Assembly: GCF_013409255.1 (NCBI RefSeq)
Contig: NZ_JACCAS010000001.1
Coordinates: 682,001 to 746,000 of the forward strand
Length of the DNA stretch: 64,000 nt
From: Paraburkholderia bryophila
GTDB lineage: Bacteria > Pseudomonadota > Gammaproteobacteria > Burkholderiales > Burkholderiaceae
Direction of reading: 5' to 3'
Shown: in pieces, positions 8,860 to 18,561 of the stretch
How positions within the stretch are numbered: the stretch's first letter is position 1
Layout: every line of letters starts with the position of its first letter
Made by a program: the position numbers and the translations under genes
Notes under the pieces: model-generated
The model's input: only the letters and a program-made list of their open reading frames with translations
What the model was told of the DNA's origin: nothing
Database searches by the model: none

Positions 8860-9916
8860 TTCGGCGATGCACGTGCGCCGCGCGAGCACCACAGGCCTGG
8901 CGTGTGCACTGCTCGCAGGCGGCGCCGCGACGCTGGTGGTGCTAGCCGGCTTCGGTCAACCCACCAGCGCACTCTGGCTGAGCGCGTTGACGCTCGCGAC
9001 GATGATCGGCGTGCCTTTGCTGATGGCACGTCCAGCAGGTACGCACAACGCGCTGGCGACGGCGGCGACACTGATCGTGACGATGACCGCAATGAGCGCG
9101 GTGCCGCCGTATCTGCGCGGATTGGCGCACGGTACGCTGGTTGCGACCCTCGTGCTGATGGTGGGTGCGGGAGCGTGTGTCTATCGGTTGCGTCTTGCCG
9201 CCGTGGGTGCCGATGCCGAGCCGCATCACGGCGACGCAGGCGGCGTGACCAACGCATACCGGACCACCGCCTCGACCTCACGCATCGCATCGCTGAACAC
9301 GGACGGGGCAGTCAACACCGGCCGTCAAACCACGGCGCGCCTTGCCTCGCTCGCCTTGTTTGCCGGCCTGTCGAGCGGCAGCCTCGCCCGCTTCCAGCTA
9401 TCCGCGCTCTGCGGCGCTAGCGGGGCGCAATCGTTCTGGCAGATCGCCCTCACCCTGACAGCCGTCTGCGCACTGGCCTACCTCGCGGACCGATCGCGCG
9501 GCAATGCCACGTTAACCGCGTTATACCTGGCCCGCGCGGCGCTGGTCGGCACGCTCGCGCTGACCGACAGCCCCGCACTCGCTCCGCTCGCAGCCAGGAT
9601 TTTCCTGGTGCTCGATTGCCTGACGATCCCCGCACTGCTGAACCTGCGCGGCAACGCGTCCAATGCAGCCAACGCGTCCAGCGCGCCCGCCATCTTGAGC
9701 ACCACCTGCCCCGGCATCGCGCATCACGTCGGCATGGTGGTGGGCGCTGCGCTATCGACCACCTCGTATTTTTTCGGCGACGGTTTCGTCGTGCTGTACG
9801 CATTCAGTGCCGTAGCGAACGTGATTTGCGCCGCGTCGCTGGTGAGCCATCAGCGCGATAGAAGCACACGTCACCGCCATTCAACGGCCTACCACCCGAC
9901 CACCCCTTCCGCCTGA
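8840..9916 (+). CDS. Unrecognised multi-pass membrane protein in the amine operon
   Basis: This 358-residue protein has about nine or ten hydrophobic segments, interrupted by a hydrophilic loop rich in Asn, Thr and Asp at about residues 130-160. It begins inside the last 20 nt of tynA (an alternative ATG is at 8867) and ends 31 bp before feaB, so it is very likely cotranscribed with them. I do not recognise a family; the general shape resembles MFS-like proteins, but no signature is visible. A role in amine or phenylacetate transport is conceivable. Neither putative start has a clear ribosome-binding site, which suggests translational coupling to tynA. Confidence 0.7.
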   Translation: MAAASTDSAMHVRRASTTGLACALLAGGAATLVVLAGFGQPTSALWLSALTLATMIGVPLLMARPAGTHNALATAATLIVTMTAMSAVPPYLRGLAHGTLVATLVLMVGAGACVYRLRLAAVGADAEPHHGDAGGVTNAYRTTASTSRIASLNTDGAVNTGRQTTARLASLALFAGLSSGSLARFQLSALCGASGAQSFWQIALTLTAVCALAYLADRSRGNATLTALYLARAALVGTLALTDSPALAPLAARIFLVLDCLTIPALLNLRGNASNAANASSAPAILSTTCPGIAHHVGMVVGAALSTTSYFFGDGFVVLYAFSAVANVICAASLVSHQRDRSTRHRHSTAYHPTTPSA

Positions 9917-9947
9917 CGCAACAACACATTCACGGAGACGACCCATC

Positions 9948-11426
9948 ATGATCGAACAACACCTCGCAGCCGGTCTGCCATGCACCATGTTCATCAACGG
10001 CGAAAAGACCCGCAGCGCAGCAGGCAACACCTTTCCCGTGTTCAACCCGGCCACGGCGGAAGAACTTGCGCAGATTCCGGACGCGTCGGACGCGGATATC
10101 GATCACGCGGTGCGAACCTCGAAAGCCGCCTTCGAATCCGACGCGTGGCGCAACATGCCGCCCGCCGCGCGCGAACGTCTGCTGCTGAAGCTCGCCGACC
10201 TCGTCGAACAGCACACCGACGAACTCGCCACACTGGAAACCCTGAACCAGGGCAAGCTGATCGGCTTCTCGAAGATGCTGGAAGTGTCGGGCAGCGTGCA
10301 ATGGTTGCGCTACATGGCCGGCTGGGCCACCAAGATCGAAGGCACGACGTTCGATCTGTCGATTCCTTTCCCGCCCGGCACGCGCTACAACGGGTCGACG
10401 AAACGCGTACCGGCCGGCGTCGTCGCCGCGATCGTGCCGTGGAATTTCCCGCTGCTGATGGCGGTCTGGAAGATCGCACCGGCGCTCGCCTGCGGCTGCA
10501 CGGTGGTGCTGAAACCCGCCGAAGAAACGCCGCTGACGGCCATTCGCCTCGCCGAACTCGCGTATGAAGCGGGTTTCCCGGCCGGCGTGTTCAACGTCGT
10601 CACCGGCCGTGGCGAAACCGCCGGCGCGGCGCTGGTCCGGCATCCGCTGGTGAACAAGGTCACGTTCACGGGCTCGACGGAGGTGGGCCGCATCATCGGG
10701 CGTCAATGCGCGGGCGATCTGAAGCGGGCATCGCTCGAGTTGGGCGGCAAGAGCCCGGTGATCGTGCTCGACGACTGCGATCCGCGCAAAGCGATCGAAG
10801 GCGCCGCCGGTGCGATCTTCTTCAACCACGGCCAGGTGTGTACGGCGGGTTCGCGTCTGTATGTTGCCCGCTCGATTTACGACGAGGTCGTGCAAGGTAT
10901 CGCCGCAGTGGCCGACGGCATCGCGCTAGGTTCGGGCTTCGACGCCGCGACGCAGATGGGACCGATGGTTTCCGCGCGTCATCGCGACAAGGTGGTCGGC
11001 ATGATCGCGCAAGGCCACGAGGAAGGCGGCGAAATCCTCTCGCGCGATGCGCGGGTGGTCGGCAATGGCTACTTTGTCCGCCCGACGGTGATCGCCAATC
11101 GCGCGAGCAAACCGCTCACCGTCATGAAGGAAGAAGTGTTCGGCCCCGTGCTGGTCGCCATGCCCTACGACGATCTCGACGAAGTGCTCGCCGCCGCGAA
11201 CGCGTCCGAGTACGGGCTCGGCGCGAGCGTGTGGACCAATCAGCTCGACAAGGCGCTGCGCCTCGTTGATGGCATCGAGGCCGGCACCGTGTGGGTCAAC
11301 ACGCACAATATGGTCGATCCCGCCATGCCGTTCGGCGGGTTCAAGGCATCCGGCATCGGCCGTGAGCATGGCAAGGCGATCATCGATTCCTATACGGAGA
11401 GCAAGTCCGTCTGTATCGCCTATTGA
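9948..11426 (+). CDS. feaB: Phenylacetaldehyde dehydrogenase
   Basis: This NAD-dependent aldehyde dehydrogenase has 492 residues. The general base is Glu264 (LELGGK) and the catalytic nucleophile is Cys298 (GQVCTAGS). The segment TKIEGTTFDLSIPFP and the C-terminal SKSVCIAY closely resemble E. coli FeaB, which oxidises phenylacetaldehyde to phenylacetate. It follows tynA and the membrane protein gene, so the amine is oxidised to the aldehyde and then to the acid. A ribosome-binding site GGAG lies upstream of the ATG. The phenylacetyl-CoA pathway itself is not in this window. Confidence 0.88.
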   Translation: MIEQHLAAGLPCTMFINGEKTRSAAGNTFPVFNPATAEELAQIPDASDADIDHAVRTSKAAFESDAWRNMPPAARERLLLKLADLVEQHTDELATLETLNQGKLIGFSKMLEVSGSVQWLRYMAGWATKIEGTTFDLSIPFPPGTRYNGSTKRVPAGVVAAIVPWNFPLLMAVWKIAPALACGCTVVLKPAEETPLTAIRLAELAYEAGFPAGVFNVVTGRGETAGAALVRHPLVNKVTFTGSTEVGRIIGRQCAGDLKRASLELGGKSPVIVLDDCDPRKAIEGAAGAIFFNHGQVCTAGSRLYVARSIYDEVVQGIAAVADGIALGSGFDAATQMGPMVSARHRDKVVGMIAQGHEEGGEILSRDARVVGNGYFVRPTVIANRASKPLTVMKEEVFGPVLVAMPYDDLDEVLAAANASEYGLGASVWTNQLDKALRLVDGIEAGTVWVNTHNMVDPAMPFGGFKASGIGREHGKAIIDSYTESKSVCIAY

Positions 11427-11538
11427 CGGTGCGTCGCCTGCGCAACGCTTTCTTCGCGCCAACCGAAGTGCGATGCAGGTAAGCAGCTAAAATACCGGGG
11501 CACCGCGCCGTCGCGCGTCACGTCCCCGGTCGAATACC

Positions 11539-12486
11539 TTGAAACGCAAAATGCCCGCGCTCAACGCGCTCAAAGCCTTCGAAGTCGCCGGCCGGACGGG
11601 CAGCTTCACCCGCGCCGCGGAATTGCTCAACGTAACGCAAAGCGCAGTCAGCCGGCAGGTCCGGCAACTGGAGACGCAACTGGGCGAGACGTTATTGCAA
11701 CGTCACCATCACCATCTGGAACTCTCCGCCGCCGGCCGTATCTTGCTGCAAGCCCTGCAACACTCGTTCGACCGCATCGAACTCACGGTGCGCAGCCTGC
11801 AGGATAAAACCCACCGCAACCGTCTGCGCATCAATGCCCCACCCACTTTCACGAGCCGCTGGCTGATGCCGCGCCTGGGTCGCCTGCGCGACGCCTATCC
11901 GCATCTCGAACTCAGCCTGTCGACCCGCGTCGACGACAACCTCGCGGAGTCCGGCGTGCTCGACTGCGCAATCCGCTTCGGCAACGGCGAATGGGAAGGT
12001 TTCGACAATCGTCTGCTGATGAACGAGCGGCACATCGCCGTCTGTGCACCAGGTTTGCTCGCGCGTCAGGCGGGCCGCGCGGCGCTCGACCTGAATCAGT
12101 TCACCCTGCTGCATGTGCTCGCCAGCGCCGATCAGCGCTACCTCACGTGGCAGCATTGGCTGAAGGCGGCGGGCATCGACAACGTCGACACCAGCGGTGG
12201 CTATGAATTCGATCTGCTCGACCACGCGATTCGCGCAGCGATCGACGGGCTCGGCGTAACGATCGCCGATCGTCACATGATTGGCCGCGAACTCGCGGAA
12301 GGCCTGCTCGTCCCCGTGCTGAACGTGCATGTGGATGGCCACCAGTCCTACTGGTTCGTCACGCGCGAGGGACAAGACGATCTGCCCCACGTGGCGCTGT
12401 TTCGCGACTGGCTGCAACAGGAAATCTGGCTGAGCGGCATGACGCTCGATTCGTCGGAGTCGGCGCCGCTGGGCGACACGCTTTGA
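11539..12486 (+). CDS. LysR-family regulator (GcvA-like)
   Basis: This 315-residue LysR regulator has an N-terminal MPALNALKAFEVAGRTGSF segment typical of the GcvA-like subgroup, followed by a helix-turn-helix (residues about 18-65) and an effector domain. Translation may start at TTG 11539 or ATG 11551; the family alignment favours a few residues before the MPAL motif. It sits 112 bp after feaB on the same strand and converges on the GMC oxidoreductase gene. Its target is unclear: it may control the amine genes, the acid-sugar genes or a distant locus. Confidence 0.88.
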   Translation: MKRKMPALNALKAFEVAGRTGSFTRAAELLNVTQSAVSRQVRQLETQLGETLLQRHHHHLELSAAGRILLQALQHSFDRIELTVRSLQDKTHRNRLRINAPPTFTSRWLMPRLGRLRDAYPHLELSLSTRVDDNLAESGVLDCAIRFGNGEWEGFDNRLLMNERHIAVCAPGLLARQAGRAALDLNQFTLLHVLASADQRYLTWQHWLKAAGIDNVDTSGGYEFDLLDHAIRAAIDGLGVTIADRHMIGRELAEGLLVPVLNVHVDGHQSYWFVTREGQDDLPHVALFRDWLQQEIWLSGMTLDSSESAPLGDTL

Positions 12487-12518
12487 TCCGCTCGATAGTG
12501 CCGCGCGAGCGGACATAG

Positions 12519-12557
12519 AAAAACCGCGCCGATACACGCGTATCGGCGCGGTTTTTT
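12519..12557. terminator. Bidirectional intrinsic terminator
   Basis: A perfect 15-bp stem (AAACCGCGCCGATAC pairing across loop ACGC), flanked by A-tracts on one side and T6 on the other, lies between the convergent LysR and GMC oxidoreductase genes. It can terminate both transcripts. Confidence 0.92.
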
Positions 12558-12587
12558 ATTGCATTGAAGAACTCAAACCATCAACGA

Positions 12588-14249
12588 TCAAGCCGCCGCG
12601 GCCAACTCCGCTGCCTTCGGTTGATGCGCGGCTTCGCGCGCGGCATCTTCGAGAATCATCTCGGCGCCCTTTTCCGCGACCATCATGGTCGGCGCATTGA
12701 TATTGCCGGACGTGATATTCGGAAAGATCGACGCATCCACCACCCGCAAGCCGGCCATGCCATGCACACGCAAACGCGCATCGACCACCGAGGTGCGCGG
12801 ATCGTCGCCCATCGCGCAAGAACCGCACAGGTGATAGATCGAACCCGACTGCTCGCGGAAGTACTGCAGGAAGCCTTCGCGGGTATTCACCTGCGGCCCC
12901 GGCGAGATTTCCTCGACCGTGATCGCCTTCAGTGCCGGCGCCGCCATCACCTGACGAACCAGCTCGCAGCCCTGGATCACCTCGTCGATATCCTTCTCCG
13001 TGGTCAGTGCGTTGATGCGAATCTTCGCGGCGTCTTCAGCGCGGTTCGACGCGATCTCAATCGAACCACGGCTGGTCGGACGGCACGGATTGAAGGCCAG
13101 CAGGAAACCCGAATACGGTTCCGGTTCGAGACTCGCCTTGCTGCTCTTCGGAATGCGATACGACAACGGATTGAAATAGAGCTGCAGATTCGGCTGCGTC
13201 TCGTGCTCGTTGCCTTTGAAGAAGCCGCCCGACTGGTTCACGCTCATCGCAAGCGGCCCCTTACGCGTCAGCAGATACTGCAAGCCGAGCTTCAGCTTGC
13301 CGAGCAGCGGCCGCATCTCGTCGTTCAGCGTCTTCATATTCGCGCGGTAGTAGAAGCTCACGCACAGATGATCCTGCAGGTTCTGACCCACGGCGGGCAG
13401 TTCCTTGACCATCGCGATGCGATGCTGCGCGAGCAACGCGCTGTCGCCCACGCCCGAGAGTTGCAGCAGCTTCGGCGAATCGACCGCGCCCGCCGACAGA
13501 ATCACTTCACGGTTCGCCGTGAATTGCCGCGCCGCGCCGTTCTGCGTGACGCTCACGCCGATCGCGCGCTGATTGCCGTCGAATAGCACGCGGCTCACGA
13601 GCACCTCGCGCTCGACCGTCAGGTTCTTGCGCGACAGCACCGGATGCAGATACTCGAAACTGCTCGACGAACGCTGACCGTTACGCGTATTCACGTCGTA
13701 AATGCCCGCGCCTTCGAAGTTCGCGCCATTGAAGTCGTCGCTGCGCTGATAACCGGCCTGGTCGCATCCTTTGAGGAACACGTGGCAAATCGGGTGCACG
13801 TCGTCTTTCATCGGCGAAATACGGATCGGGCCGTCCGCGCCGTGATAGTCCGTGTTGCCGAGCGGATGCGATTCGAGCTTGCGAAAATACGGCAGCACGT
13901 CGCGAAACGCCCAACCTGGGTTGCCCGCCGCGGCCCAATCGTCGAAATCATGCGGCTGGCCGCGCACATAGATCATCGCGTTGATCGAACCCGAGCCGCC
14001 CTGCACCTTGCCGCGCGGACAATAGATCGGCCGGTTGTCGAGTTCCTTTTCGGGCTCGCTGTAGTACATCCAGTTGTAGGTTTCGTTGTAATACGTCTTG
14101 GTGAAACCCACCGGAATCTTGAACCAGAACGAGCTGTCCTTGCCGCCCGCTTCCAGCAGCAGCACCGAATATTGGCCCGACGCCGACAGGCGATTAGCGA
14201 GAATGCAGCCCGCCGAACCCGCGCCGACGATGATGTAATCGTAGTTCAT
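12588..14249 (-). CDS. GMC-family FAD oxidoreductase (choline dehydrogenase-like)
   Basis: This 553-residue glucose-methanol-choline oxidoreductase begins with the FAD-binding motif DYIIVGAGSAGC and carries the GMC signatures GGSGSINAMIYVRGQ and, near the C-terminus, LCGSCAMGDDP plus the active-site region SGNINAPTMM. The length is close to BetA, but no betaine genes are nearby. It is the last gene of a probable MFS / dehydratase / GMC unit, so I infer oxidation of an alcohol or sugar-derived polyol rather than choline. Electrons would go to FAD and then to a quinone or cytochrome. Confidence 0.85.
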   Translation of the reverse strand: MNYDYIIVGAGSAGCILANRLSASGQYSVLLLEAGGKDSSFWFKIPVGFTKTYYNETYNWMYYSEPEKELDNRPIYCPRGKVQGGSGSINAMIYVRGQPHDFDDWAAAGNPGWAFRDVLPYFRKLESHPLGNTDYHGADGPIRISPMKDDVHPICHVFLKGCDQAGYQRSDDFNGANFEGAGIYDVNTRNGQRSSSSFEYLHPVLSRKNLTVEREVLVSRVLFDGNQRAIGVSVTQNGAARQFTANREVILSAGAVDSPKLLQLSGVGDSALLAQHRIAMVKELPAVGQNLQDHLCVSFYYRANMKTLNDEMRPLLGKLKLGLQYLLTRKGPLAMSVNQSGGFFKGNEHETQPNLQLYFNPLSYRIPKSSKASLEPEPYSGFLLAFNPCRPTSRGSIEIASNRAEDAAKIRINALTTEKDIDEVIQGCELVRQVMAAPALKAITVEEISPGPQVNTREGFLQYFREQSGSIYHLCGSCAMGDDPRTSVVDARLRVHGMAGLRVVDASIFPNITSGNINAPTMMVAEKGAEMILEDAAREAAHQPKAAELAAAA

Positions 14250-14327
14250 GCTCTATGTCGCCAGACGGCGCCCAATCCATTGAATACTGATGCCACGTTC
14301 AACCGAGGCCGATCTACTTCAACCGCT

Positions 14328-15545
14328 TCAACCCTTGGCCGGCGCGAGGTCTTTCACGTCGACCGGTTGTGCGGCCATTTGCAGATGCAGACGCTCGCCG
14401 GTGTACGGCGTGTGCTGCCTGACGACGTCCATGTTCAACTCGACGCCCAAGCCCGGTTCCTGCGACGGAATGATGTAGCCGTCTTCCCATTGAATCGGCT
14501 TCTTCAGCACTGCCGCATGGAAACCGTCCCACGTGCCGATGCTTTCCTGAATCAGGAAATTCGGCGTGCAGGTCGCGAGCTGAATACTGGCCGCCGCGCC
14601 GATCGGCCCGTTGTACAGATGCGGTGCGATCTGCGCGTAATACACCTCGGCCAGCGTCGCGACTTTCTTCGCTTCGAGCAGACCGCCCACGCGCGCCACG
14701 TTCAATTGCAGAATCGACGCGGCGCCCGCTTCGAGCAGCTTGAAGAACTCGTACTTGGTGGTCAGACGTTCGCCCGCCGCGATCGGAATGCTGGTGTGTC
14801 GCGCGACTTGCGCCATTGCGCCTTCCTGGCCCGGCGGCACCGGTTCTTCGAACCACAACGGGTCGTATTTTTCGAGCCGCCTGGCAAGACGAATCGCCGA
14901 CGACGGCACCATCTGCCCATGCGTGCCGAACAGCAGATCGGCCTTGCTGCCCACGGCTTCGCGCACGCGCCGGCAGAAAGTCTCACAACGGTCCAGCACT
15001 TCCATCGACAGTTGATGGCCCGAATACGCGGTGTACGGACCGGCGGGGTCGAACTTGACCGCGGTGAAGCCGCGCTTCACGTTCTCGAGCGCGCATTCGG
15101 CCGCGAGATCGGGATCGTCGTAGTCGTACTCGCCACGGCTGTTCTTCGGATACAGATACGTGTACGAGCGCAGACGCTGGTTGACCATGCCGCCCATCAG
15201 CTCATACACCGGCTTGTTGGCCGCCTTGCCGATAATGTCCCAACACGCCATTTCGAGGCCGCTGACCACACCCATCATCGTCAGATCGGGGCGTTGCGTG
15301 AAACCGCTCGAATACGCTTCGCGCCAGAGCCGCTCGATATGATGCGGGTCCTTATCGAGCAGATAACGGCCGAATACATCGTCGATGATGGCGGTCATCG
15401 CCTTCGGATGAAACGTCGCCGAATAGATTTCGCCGACGCCTTCAATACCGCAATCGGTCTTGAGCTTGACGAAGATCCAGTACATGCCGCCCACATGCGG
15501 CGGCGGGACGGCGACGATATGCGTTTCGAGCGAGACAACTTTCAT
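14328..15545 (-). CDS. Enolase-superfamily acid-sugar dehydratase-like enzyme (MR/MLE family)
   Basis: This 405-residue protein has the N-terminal capping domain and the (beta/alpha)7-beta barrel of the mandelate racemase / muconate lactonising group. Metal ligands Glu233 (WFEEP) and Glu259 (AAGERL) are present with the usual spacing of 26 residues. The first ligand position, residue 207, is glycine within GTHGQ rather than aspartate; His209 and the barrel-end His in APHLYNG are kept. The expected reaction is dehydration of an aldonate or a related epimerisation, but the substrate is unknown. Its ATG directly abuts the stop codon of the MFS gene, so the two are translated together. Confidence 0.8.
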   Translation of the reverse strand: MKVVSLETHIVAVPPPHVGGMYWIFVKLKTDCGIEGVGEIYSATFHPKAMTAIIDDVFGRYLLDKDPHHIERLWREAYSSGFTQRPDLTMMGVVSGLEMACWDIIGKAANKPVYELMGGMVNQRLRSYTYLYPKNSRGEYDYDDPDLAAECALENVKRGFTAVKFDPAGPYTAYSGHQLSMEVLDRCETFCRRVREAVGSKADLLFGTHGQMVPSSAIRLARRLEKYDPLWFEEPVPPGQEGAMAQVARHTSIPIAAGERLTTKYEFFKLLEAGAASILQLNVARVGGLLEAKKVATLAEVYYAQIAPHLYNGPIGAAASIQLATCTPNFLIQESIGTWDGFHAAVLKKPIQWEDGYIIPSQEPGLGVELNMDVVRQHTPYTGERLHLQMAAQPVDVKDLAPAKG

Positions 15546-16889
15546 TTACGCACCCTCTTTTCTGTTAAGCATGTTTCTCAGCGCGAGCCCGGCAAACCCA
15601 CCGAGCGCCGCCATGGCGGCCACATAGCCGAAATACAGTTGATAGCCGAAGACGCCCGGGAAGTTCTGCGTCAGATAGCCGTTGATCAGCGGCAGGAACA
15701 CGTCCGGCGAATAACCGAGCACGGAGATCAGGCCGATTGCGAGACCCATCGTGGTGACCGGAATATTGCAGCGGTCCAGCAGCGACCAGTAAAGGCCGCG
15801 AATCGCGTACGTCAGAATGCCGATAAACAGCACGAGGAACACCAGCAGCACGTGGCTCGAAATACGCGGCGCCGCCATCAGACCGAGCAGCGACAAGGCG
15901 GCGAGAAACAGCGCGATCACCAGCACCGACACCTTCGAATAACGGTCGCCGAGAAAGCCGCCGCCAATGCCGCCGATCGGCCGCATCCACAGCTTGAGCG
16001 TGGTGATCGTGCCGGCCATCACCACGGTCAAACCGATCTCGCCTTCGTGCAGATAAGCGGAGAAACTGTACGTGGCCCAGAACACCTGATAGCCGCAAAA
16101 CACGATCGCGGCGACCAGCCACAGCTCGGGAATCTTCGCGAGCGTTTTCAGATCGACCAGCACGTTGCTGCGTTGACGCGATGCGCGATTGGCCGCGGCA
16201 TCTTCCGCGCCTCGCGGATCTTTGACCAACGCCAGAATCACACCGAGCGCGATACACAGAATCGCGTACATATAAACAACCAGCTTGAAACCGGCTGCAA
16301 CCGTTTCGCCCTTGGTCTGCGTCACCCACGCGAACAGCGAGATCGCGATGGTCGCGAGCATCGCTTCGATCAGGCCGCGGCCACCGTCGAGCAAACCGAA
16401 GAAGCGGCCCTGCTCCTGCGCGCCGGCAATCATCGTCACGCGTTTAATGACGGCGGCCCAGAACGTCAACCCGGTCGACAGGCCCCAGCCGCCGAAGATC
16501 AGCATCAGCATCGGGAACGACGGCGCGGTCGAATACCACAAGCCCAGCACGCCGGTTGCGATCAGCGAAAAGCAGATCAACAGACGCGGTGCGATACGGT
16601 CTGCCAGCCAGCCGCTCGGCAGATAGCTCAGCAGAAAAATCGTGCCCAGCGACGAATACAGATAGCCCAGTTGGCTATCGGTGATGTGGAACACTTCGAG
16701 CATCGTCGGCTGATACACCTGCCGCAGATAGAGAATCGGATAGATCGCGCCGGCGGCGATCACCAGCAGCATGAGCTGGATATAGCGTTGAGCCTTGTTG
16801 GCTTGCAGTGCGGCTTCGGCGTCGCTTAAAGCGACCGAGGCGGCGTGACGAACGGGTTGCGATGACACGTGAGCGCTCCTCAGAGACAC
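15546..16889 (-). CDS. MFS transporter
   Basis: This 447-residue protein has about 12 membrane segments and a hydrophilic central loop near residues 220-240. It belongs to the major facilitator superfamily and looks like a sugar-acid or carboxylate importer (inference from the adjacent dehydratase). Its stop codon abuts the start of the enolase-superfamily gene. A terminator-like hairpin separates it from the aldehyde dehydrogenase gene upstream, so it probably has its own promoter in the 112-bp gap. Confidence 0.88.
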   Translation of the reverse strand: MSLRSAHVSSQPVRHAASVALSDAEAALQANKAQRYIQLMLLVIAAGAIYPILYLRQVYQPTMLEVFHITDSQLGYLYSSLGTIFLLSYLPSGWLADRIAPRLLICFSLIATGVLGLWYSTAPSFPMLMLIFGGWGLSTGLTFWAAVIKRVTMIAGAQEQGRFFGLLDGGRGLIEAMLATIAISLFAWVTQTKGETVAAGFKLVVYMYAILCIALGVILALVKDPRGAEDAAANRASRQRSNVLVDLKTLAKIPELWLVAAIVFCGYQVFWATYSFSAYLHEGEIGLTVVMAGTITTLKLWMRPIGGIGGGFLGDRYSKVSVLVIALFLAALSLLGLMAAPRISSHVLLVFLVLFIGILTYAIRGLYWSLLDRCNIPVTTMGLAIGLISVLGYSPDVFLPLINGYLTQNFPGVFGYQLYFGYVAAMAALGGFAGLALRNMLNRKEGA

Positions 16890-16954
16890 CGTGCCGGCGT
16901 GAACGGCCGCCGGGTCTCCAATATGTTTTGTTATGGATTTAACTGCGGATGAAT

Positions 16955-16989
16955 AAAACGCGCGCCGTGCCTTGAAGCGTGCGGCGCGC
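16955..16989 (-). terminator. Terminator after the aldehyde dehydrogenase gene
   Basis: A GCGCGCCG / CGGCGCGC stem is followed, in the minus-strand reading direction, by a TTTTATT tract. It ends the aldehyde dehydrogenase transcript or attenuates read-through into the MFS gene. Confidence 0.65.
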
Positions 16990-17001
16990 GCCGGTTCTGC
17001 T

Positions 17002-18438
17002 TCAGTACTTCATGACCACGAGGCGGGTCTGCGTGAATTCGAGCATGCCGTGCTTGCCGTCGTCGCCGCCGAGGCCCGAGCGTTTCCAGCCCGCGTGGAA
17101 GCCTTGATACGGATCGGCCGGCGTGCGGTTCACATACAGCTCGCCCGCTTCGATGTCGTTGGCGATCTTCATCGCGGCGCGATAGTTCTCCGTGTACAGC
17201 ACCGACGACAAACCGAACTGGTGGTCGTTGGCCATCTCCAGCGCTTCGTCGAGCGTGCGGTATTTGACGACCGGCATGATCGGACCAAAGGTCTCTTCCT
17301 GGATGATTTCCATGTCCTGACGGCAGTTCGTCAGCAATGTGGCCGGATAGAAGAAGCCTTGCCCTTGCGGCAGCTTGCCGCCGGTTTCGAGCGTGGCGCC
17401 CGCCGCGACCGCACGTTCCACCATGGCGTGAATCGACTGGCGCGAGGCCTCGTTGACGAGCGGACCCATCAGCGCAGGCTGTTCGCTGCGGTCGCCGCTT
17501 TCCACCGCGCTCATATGCTTCTTCAGCAGCGCGACGAAGCGGTCATGCACGCTTTCCTGCACGTAGACACGTTCGATCGCCGTGCACAACTGACCGCAGT
17601 GCGTGGTCTTGGACGCCACCAGATCGCGGGCGGCTTTCTCCAGATCGGCGTCAGCTTCGATGATGGCCGGCGTCTTGCCGCCCAGTTCGAGCGACGGCTT
17701 GGCGATGTTCGCCTTGCAGTACTCGAGTACCTTGCGACCCGCGCCGACGCTGCCGGTCAGCGTGATCATGCCGACCTTCGGATGCGTGCAGAGCGCTTCG
17801 GCGGTCGCGTGATTCATCGCGAGAATGTTCACGACGCCGGCGGGCAAGCCGGCCTTCTCGACCGCTCGCGCGATTTCGAACGCGGACGTCGGCGTGTTGT
17901 TGCTCGGGCGCACCACCACCGTGTTACCGGCGATCAACGCGGGCGCCACCTTGCGCATGAACGTGTAGACCGGGTAGTTGAACGGAATCAGGCAGGCCAC
18001 CACGCCGATCGGCTCGCGATGCAGCACGAGGTTTTCGTCGGGCGTATCGCTCGGAATCACTTCGCCTTCGATACGGCGTGCCCATTCCGCGTGATAGCGG
18101 GTGATCTGGCCGGCGTAGATGGCTTCGTTGGTGGCGTCGGCGACACTCTTGCCCGACTCCAGCGCGAGCGCCGCGCCAATGGCGGGCGCGCATTCGGTCA
18201 GCGCGTCGGCGAGCTTGTGCAGATAAGCGCCGCGTTCGGCGGAAGGCAGCTTGCGCCAGCCCTTCTGCGCGGCAGCGGCGGCGTCGACCGCGGCAAGGGT
18301 CTCGGCCGGCGTGGCGGCCGTGACATGGGCGATCACGGCGCCGGTGGCCGGGTTGTGGACGGCGATGAGTTCGTCGCTCGCGGATCCGATGGCAGGCTCG
18401 TTAAACCGGCCGTTAGAAAAATTCCGCTCGATTCGCAT
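17002..18438 (-). CDS. NAD(P)-dependent aldehyde dehydrogenase (lactaldehyde/glycolaldehyde type)
   Basis: The protein has 478 residues from the ATG at 18438, which follows AGGAGA at good spacing; a longer frame begins at 18567 without support. The catalytic Cys285 lies in GQLCTA and the general base Glu in SLELGGK. It resembles the AldA-like succinate-semialdehyde / lactaldehyde dehydrogenase branch. Together with the GMC oxidoreductase it could oxidise an alcohol through an aldehyde to an acid. It is divergent from a porin gene that may serve the same substrate. Confidence 0.88.
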   Translation of the reverse strand: MRIERNFSNGRFNEPAIGSASDELIAVHNPATGAVIAHVTAATPAETLAAVDAAAAAQKGWRKLPSAERGAYLHKLADALTECAPAIGAALALESGKSVADATNEAIYAGQITRYHAEWARRIEGEVIPSDTPDENLVLHREPIGVVACLIPFNYPVYTFMRKVAPALIAGNTVVVRPSNNTPTSAFEIARAVEKAGLPAGVVNILAMNHATAEALCTHPKVGMITLTGSVGAGRKVLEYCKANIAKPSLELGGKTPAIIEADADLEKAARDLVASKTTHCGQLCTAIERVYVQESVHDRFVALLKKHMSAVESGDRSEQPALMGPLVNEASRQSIHAMVERAVAAGATLETGGKLPQGQGFFYPATLLTNCRQDMEIIQEETFGPIMPVVKYRTLDEALEMANDHQFGLSSVLYTENYRAAMKIANDIEAGELYVNRTPADPYQGFHAGWKRSGLGGDDGKHGMLEFTQTRLVVMKY

Positions 18439-18561
18439 GGTCGTCTCCTGAATGGCGTGGTGCAAAACGCATGGCTTCCGGCTATCGCCTTCATGCCTAA
18501 GTTGCATGAACGGAATTTTTCTCCTCGTCAGGGCGACCCACAAGCGAATAATTTGCGGGAC

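Noticed and set aside
13644..16829. A 1,061-residue open frame on the plus strand
   Set aside because: It runs antisense to the GMC oxidoreductase, dehydratase and MFS genes, all with clear family signatures. Its composition (Arg, His, Gln rich) is typical of GC-rich shadow frames.
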